Virus record (IMG/VR): IMGVR_UViG_3300048571_000205
Span: 1 to 23,567 of that record
From: a virus
Reading direction: 5' to 3' (one strand)
DNA length: 23,567 nt
Shown piece after piece: positions 19,371 to 23,567 of the stretch; position 1 is the stretch's first letter, and each line of letters begins with the position of its first letter. A program made the translations under genes and the position numbers. The notes under the pieces are model-generated. The model was not told where the DNA came from. It did not search any database and saw only the letters and a list, made by a program, of their open reading frames with translations.

Positions 19371-20888
19371 ATGAAATACCAACCAGGTTTTACAGATTTT
19401 TTTATGTCTCCGGTTACAGGAAGAATTATCTTGCCGGCATTTCCGGATTTGTATCAAAATTATGTTTGGTTGGGTAATCGAAATGATCGGCCTTTGCCAA
19501 GTCCCATTATAATTGATTTACGTTTAGAAATTGTTGATCTTAGGCGCCGTCTATCTGAAACACGGTTTATCCTTCAAGCGGCATCTCAAGATTTTGATAA
19601 CTCCCAAGCATTGAATGAGTTGATTAACGGAATTCTAAAGCATGAATTCGGCGTTGTTTCTATTGCAATTCCTGGAACTGATTATTTGCCTGTTTTCCTT
19701 CCTTATAAAAATATATGGATTGGTGACGAAGAAAACATACCTCAACCTCATCTAAGAATATTTTTAGATAATATGGCTGATCTTCCCGTAGGTCATTTAT
19801 GGCTTGGTACAGATTCAGAAGACCCTGATAATTTTGGCTCTAATCGTCCAGTCCCTATAATTGTTCTTCCCTTGGCTAATATGGCTGACTTGCCAGAGGG
19901 TAAAATATGGCGTGGTAACTCTGGTGATAGGCCAGAACCTTCAGATGCTTTAACGGGAATTGAAATAAGCATTGAGTCAATTTTTGATCATCTTCTTGAG
20001 ATTGATATTCACCTGGGCGACATTGATATTAGCATAGGTGATATTAACATTCATTTAGGGGATATAGATGTCAGCATAGGAGACATTAATATCCATCTCG
20101 GTGATATTGATATAAGCATTGAGGCAATTCTTGAGACAATAGCTGAAATAACCGTTGATTTTGGTGATATTATCATAAGGTTAGATTTATTGGATAGCAT
20201 TGTTGCTGACCTGCAAGTTCAGATAGATACGAATGTGGCCTCTGGGTTAGATCATCTAGCAGATTTGCAACTTCAAATAGATACCAATGTGGCTTCTGGG
20301 TTGGATGCTTTAGCTACTATTAACATAAGGTTAGATGCTTTAGAATTATCTGTTGCGACTATTAATACGACAATAACGTCTATCCTCTCAGATATCACAA
20401 CGATAACCACGACGATATCCAGCATTTTGACTGATATTACCACCATTCAGACGGCAATTACTTCTATCTTAACGGATATCACAACTATTAATTCTCAGAT
20501 CGTTTCGATCTTATCGGATATTACGAGTATCTTTGCCTCCATATCGACCATTAACACGGTTATCACATCCATTCTTACTGACATTACGAGTATTTTTGCT
20601 TCTATAGCGACAATAAATACGGCTATATCTACCATAAACACAACAATTATCGCTATCCAGGGCGACATAACAAATATCACGACTGTCCTTATTCCGGCCA
20701 TTTATACGTATATCGACACTTCTATCGGAGATATAACGTTGAGTGGTTTGCCAGCGGGCGGAGATGTTGATTTAGATGGAAACAGGATTATTAACTTACA
20801 ATGTGACCCAGAAGAAGACAATGACGCGGTTAGTTTTTGTTTCCTATGGCACATTCTACATGATGAGGTAAACGTATTATGGCCATGA
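19371..20888 (+). CDS. Repeat-rich tail fibre or shaft protein
   Basis: Putative trimeric tail fibre, 505 aa. The first 200 residues carry four variants of a '[VIL]W[LIR]G....[RI]P.P' motif (YVWLGNRNDRPLP, NIWIGDEENIPQP, HLWLGTD..NRPVP, KIWRGNSGDRPEP). Then come 14-residue repeats (IHLGDIDISIGDIN, about residues 210-255), two copies of LQ.QIDTNVASGLD, and a long series of 7/14-residue units (TINT.ITSILTDIT, about 310-435). Such regular Ile/Asp/Ser patterns suit a beta-structured or coiled trimeric shaft. The end (NRIINL) is a common junction before a receptor-binding domain. It overlaps the next gene, which probably encodes that tip. Confidence 0.78.
   Translation: MKYQPGFTDFFMSPVTGRIILPAFPDLYQNYVWLGNRNDRPLPSPIIIDLRLEIVDLRRRLSETRFILQAASQDFDNSQALNELINGILKHEFGVVSIAIPGTDYLPVFLPYKNIWIGDEENIPQPHLRIFLDNMADLPVGHLWLGTDSEDPDNFGSNRPVPIIVLPLANMADLPEGKIWRGNSGDRPEPSDALTGIEISIESIFDHLLEIDIHLGDIDISIGDINIHLGDIDVSIGDINIHLGDIDISIEAILETIAEITVDFGDIIIRLDLLDSIVADLQVQIDTNVASGLDHLADLQLQIDTNVASGLDALATINIRLDALELSVATINTTITSILSDITTITTTISSILTDITTIQTAITSILTDITTINSQIVSILSDITSIFASISTINTVITSILTDITSIFASIATINTAISTINTTIIAIQGDITNITTVLIPAIYTYIDTSIGDITLSGLPAGGDVDLDGNRIINLQCDPEEDNDAVSFCFLWHILHDEVNVLWP
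19998..20130 (+). repeat. 42-base coding repeats of the fibre shaft
   Basis: About three tandem 42-base units encode IHLGDIDISIGDIN. The amino acids are nearly unchanged, while the codons for Asp, Ile, Leu and Gly differ between copies. A second, shorter-period repeat field at about 20340-20680 encodes ITSILTDIT-type units with the same behaviour. Confidence 0.8.
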
Positions 20889-21976
20889 GCAATATAACAG
20901 TCGCAGGTTTAACGCCCGATTTAGCAATTCTTGGGGATTACCAAAATTTTAAATTTGGGGATACTGATCCTATTGTTAAGGTTCAGGCATATAGCCAGTT
21001 TGTTCCTACGGTTCCAAATAACTCTGTTATTAATATAGTATCTCGAAATTATAATTTAGCTGGTTTCCGTGGAAAGCATACGACAAAGACGACAAGTGCC
21101 CAAGATTTTGGTGAATTTGTATTTGAGGCGTTTGAATCCGATGGCGCAGGCACAATTGTTCCTATTTGGAGTTATATTGATACCCCAGGTGAAATGGGAA
21201 TCCATGTAACGCTTAATATGGGCAGCCATCAAATCCAGCATGTTGACGCTATTTCTATGAATGGTGCCCATGATTATTTTGGTGGAAGTGGTCAGATCGC
21301 TTTTGATAATACTTATGCTGCTAAGCGGATTCAATTATATGGTGCAGTTGCGTCTCCTGGAAATAATTTCCAATATATAGGCTTTGGTACGGCATCTACG
21401 GGTATTTTAGGATATAATACAATAACTGGCGGTAAGCATATTTTTTATGCAGCAACTTCCTCTTCAGCAAAAGCTACCCTTGCTGAGATTGCCGAAAGTT
21501 ATAATTATTTTCCTCAAATTATGTATGGCCGTACGTCAAGCGCATTAATGTATTTTTCAGGCTCAACAACAAATACGAGTTTGACATCTAACACATGGGC
21601 AAAAGTTTCTGGTACAACGTCTGTTTCTTCTGAGAATGCCGCAGGTATCACCAGTCCTTTCAGTAATAGGTTAACTTATAATCCTGCTTCTGCTTTGGGT
21701 TCCACTTTTATTATTTCTGCTAGTATTACTTTTCAAAACCAAGGCACGCTATCTAGCCCTGTTGTTTCTTTTGGAATTTATAAAAATGGTACTACTCTTT
21801 TAAATCCTCAATGTAAGGAGAATATTTTTGTTTCTACTAGTAGCTCTGTGAATGCTACCGTTCAGGTTATGGAATCGTTAGCTCCAACTGATTATATAGA
21901 ATTATGGGCTATGATGGCTGGCTCTAACGGTACCATACGCGTAACAGATGCATCCATCGTTATGATCCCCGTATAA
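20879..21976 (+). CDS. Receptor-binding tail protein with C1q/TNF-like jelly-roll tip
   Basis: 365 aa. The N-terminal part (about 1-210) is beta-rich with fibre-like segments (NYNLAGFRGKHTTKTTS, MGSHQIQHVDAISMNG, the latter like the '..I.NL..P' shaft ends of phage fibres). The C-terminal ~140 residues have the pattern of a C1q-like head: NTWAKVSG, LTYNPAS, FIISASITF, VSFGIYKNGT, DYIELWAMM and a last strand ASIVMIPV. Such heads trimerise and bind host surface receptors. The start at 20879 overlaps the shaft gene, with GAGG 10 bases upstream; ATG 20885 is an alternative. Shaft and tip encoded as separate overlapping genes would co-assemble. Confidence 0.75.
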   Translation: MAMSNITVAGLTPDLAILGDYQNFKFGDTDPIVKVQAYSQFVPTVPNNSVINIVSRNYNLAGFRGKHTTKTTSAQDFGEFVFEAFESDGAGTIVPIWSYIDTPGEMGIHVTLNMGSHQIQHVDAISMNGAHDYFGGSGQIAFDNTYAAKRIQLYGAVASPGNNFQYIGFGTASTGILGYNTITGGKHIFYAATSSSAKATLAEIAESYNYFPQIMYGRTSSALMYFSGSTTNTSLTSNTWAKVSGTTSVSSENAAGITSPFSNRLTYNPASALGSTFIISASITFQNQGTLSSPVVSFGIYKNGTTLLNPQCKENIFVSTSSSVNATVQVMESLAPTDYIELWAMMAGSNGTIRVTDASIVMIPV

Positions 21977-22070
21977 TTTGTAATTATATTATATATTGTA
22001 GTTGAAATATTTTTAAAAGTTGCTTAATATTAAACCTGTTAGTAATTAAATTAATTATGAAAGGTTTTTT

Positions 22071-22274
22071 ATGGCAAACTTCCCTAATCCGCAATTGATG
22101 GCAGATGCGCAAGCTTTGAATGTTTTCGGCCAAGCAATGTCACAAGCTGCTGTCCAGTTGGTTAATTTCTCTGACAAAGCTTCCCCTGAATATGAAGCTT
22201 TAAAAGTTTATTTCAAAGAAAATCTCCCTAAGCTCAAAGTTATTGTTGAGAATTTAGAAGCAGACCTTGGGTAG
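22071..22274 (+). CDS. Small late protein (67 aa)
   Basis: Unrecognised helical protein (MADAQALNVFGQAMSQAAVQL). AAAGG lies just upstream of the ATG (AAAGGTTTTTTATG). The 94-base AT-rich gap before it (21977-22070) shows no terminator. The 3' end overlaps the next gene by 8 bases. Position suggests a virion-related protein. Confidence 0.65.
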   Translation: MANFPNPQLMADAQALNVFGQAMSQAAVQLVNFSDKASPEYEALKVYFKENLPKLKVIVENLEADLG

Positions 22275-22662
22275 TCCATATCAATATCCATGGGTTGCTT
22301 TTCGTTCCGTACTTCGTCAGTCAATTGACAGTACGGAATATCTTTTATATAAAGCTCCCTCTGTTACGATTTTTGACAGTATTATTGTAACCAATCTTAC
22401 TGAACAAGATATCTTTATTGATTTTAGGATATTAGGTGAGCGAATCCCCCCCGATCTTGATGACCCTGAAGTTGAAAAGCCTTGGGTGGCTTATAAAAGG
22501 TTAGTTGAGAAAAACCAAACTATTGAGCTTCTGCCAACTTCTCAATCAATGATTATTTTAGAAGCAGGTGATTTTGCTTACTGCAATTCAGATTATTCAC
22601 GAAATTTATTTAGTTGCATCGTATCGGGACGCCAACTATTAGAAACAAGCATAGAGGATTAA
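22267..22662 (+). CDS. Hypothetical virion-type protein (131 aa)
   Basis: Beta-rich protein (VTIFDSIIVTNLTEQDIFIDFRILG, split here by its Thr/Asn turns) that starts with TTG 22267 inside the previous gene. Its pattern recalls small virion or head-completion proteins that form a beta sandwich, but I do not recognise a family. It lies between the receptor-binding gene and the scaffold-like gene. Stop TAA 22660-22662, one base before the next start codon. Confidence 0.62.
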   Translation: MGSPYQYPWVAFRSVLRQSIDSTEYLLYKAPSVTIFDSIIVTNLTEQDIFIDFRILGERIPPDLDDPEVEKPWVAYKRLVEKNQTIELLPTSQSMIILEAGDFAYCNSDYSRNLFSCIVSGRQLLETSIED

Positions 22663-22663
22663 T

Positions 22664-23567
22664 ATGTCACAAGATACGCAGCCACAAGAGTTTGACCTTA
22701 ACGCTATTTTTAATAGAAAAGCACCGGTTACTGACCCTATTGTTGAAGAAAAAGAAGAAGAGATTCCTAAAAAGAAACAATCAGTTACAGTTAAAGAAGT
22801 TAAAAAAGAGCCTGTTCAAGAATTAGATGATGAAGAAGAGCCAGAAACTGAAACAGAAGAGGAAGATGTTAAGTCTGAAGAGCCTGAACCGAAGAAAGAG
22901 GAAAAACCTAAAGACAAAATTATTGATTATAAGTTAGAAAACGAAAAGCTTCAAAAGACATTAAAAGATACCCAGAAATCATTTCACGAAGATAGGCGCA
23001 AGCTTTCAGCTTATAAAAGAGCCGTGGAAAAAATGAAAGAGGATGGGGTTCTTTTGGAGGATGAGGCTACTTTGCTTCTCGACCATACTCAATATCAAGA
23101 AGAGACACATAGCAGTGGAAGTGATCCCGTTCTTGTTAAATATGGCAAGATTTGGGACAAAGAGCTTGAATATATGCGTAAATATTCTTCTGATGCTGGG
23201 GAAATCAATAAAAATGTCTTTGCTTTTCAACATCTTATACAATCTTCTTCCACAGAAGAGGTTGAAGATATTTTTTATGATCTTGCGCAATACGAAGATG
23301 ATGAAGTTGAGTTAACAAAACGCATGATATCTTATGGTCGTGAATACAATGATGAGATTTATTCTGATATCCATGAAGCAGGAAGCATCAGAAAATTAAA
23401 GTCAAAATATCAATCTGAAATTGATAGTATTAAAAAAGAACTTGACAAGACCGTTGAAAAATATAATAAATTAAAGAAGAAACATCAGGATTATGATACT
23501 GAACCTGCAAACTTGAGAATTTCTTCAGGTGCGGCTCATGTAGGTGATAATAAAGATGGTTCTATGG
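22664..23567 (+). CDS. Scaffold-like acidic coiled-coil protein, cut by window edge
   Basis: At least 301 codons, still open at the last base. ATG 22664 has AGAGGA 5 bases upstream. Residues about 25-95 are extremely rich in Glu, Lys and Pro (EEKEEEIPKK, EPKKEEKPKD) and look disordered. A coiled-coil region (KLENEKLQKTLKDTQKS) and an acidic helical body (VEDIFYDLAQYEDDEVEL) follow, and another coiled coil lies near the visible end. Low-complexity acidic helical proteins after the portal are commonly the internal scaffold that guides capsid assembly; the coat gene would be expected next, outside this window. Assignment is by composition and position only. Confidence 0.6.
   Translation, partial: MSQDTQPQEFDLNAIFNRKAPVTDPIVEEKEEEIPKKKQSVTVKEVKKEPVQELDDEEEPETETEEEDVKSEEPEPKKEEKPKDKIIDYKLENEKLQKTLKDTQKSFHEDRRKLSAYKRAVEKMKEDGVLLEDEATLLLDHTQYQEETHSSGSDPVLVKYGKIWDKELEYMRKYSSDAGEINKNVFAFQHLIQSSSTEEVEDIFYDLAQYEDDEVELTKRMISYGREYNDEIYSDIHEAGSIRKLKSKYQSEIDSIKKELDKTVEKYNKLKKKHQDYDTEPANLRISSGAAHVGDNKDGSM

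Noticed and set aside
19998-20690. Regular repeats considered as a CRISPR array
   Set aside because: Units are in-frame coding repeats without unique spacers; they encode the fibre shaft.

Overview
The window is an AT-rich stretch of a tailed-phage genome, most likely a temperate phage or prophage. It carries an ERF-type annealing protein, a spanin pair, a divergent repressor/replication switch, a long run of tiny early genes, and a late operon that starts with a P22-like terminase and portal. The host is probably a Gram-negative proteobacterium: there is an Rz/Rz1-type spanin pair and an outer-membrane beta-barrel protein ending in Phe. A replication protein with a DnaA-N-like C-terminus, a patatin and a low-GC composition suggest an intracellular alphaproteobacterium (Rickettsiales/Holosporales-like). 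That last step is inference. No integrase, capsid, holin or endolysin gene is visible here.

Layout. 1-1262 (minus strand): ERF recombinase, cut by the window edge, and three small unknown genes. 1343-2190 (plus): overlapping i-spanin/o-spanin genes and a VRR-NUC nuclease. 2246-3302 (minus): an XRE repressor followed by an overlapping outer-membrane barrel gene. 3303-3550: switch region with a promoter overlapped by a perfect palindrome. 3551-4915: replication initiator with iteron-like repeats inside the gene. 5140-11901: about 28 very small, mostly overlapping plus-strand genes. Recognisable members are a DUF5681 (small-terminase-like) protein, an HD-type alarmone hydrolase, a PGDYG protein and an Acb2-like anti-CBASS sponge. 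A tRNA 3'-end fragment lies at 7842-7869.

11902-12609 has no protein gene but is dense in RNA structure. It holds one clear class I tRNA with an irregular anticodon loop, one class II tRNA-like gene, two or three degenerate tRNA-like domains, and a hammerhead ribozyme with a complete conserved core (12383-12432). An Rnl2-type RNA ligase gene (12741-13496) follows directly. This tRNA/ribozyme/ligase block is the most unusual part of the window.

13511-14302 holds three small genes. 14322-14500 is a structured, possibly pseudoknotted RNA ending in an intrinsic terminator. The late operon then runs from 14539: terminase large subunit, portal, patatin phospholipase, exported protein, repeat-rich tail fibre, C1q-like receptor-binding tip, two small virion-type proteins, and a scaffold-like acidic protein that runs off the right edge. 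The patatin/fibre module sits between portal and scaffold, genes that are adjacent in P22.
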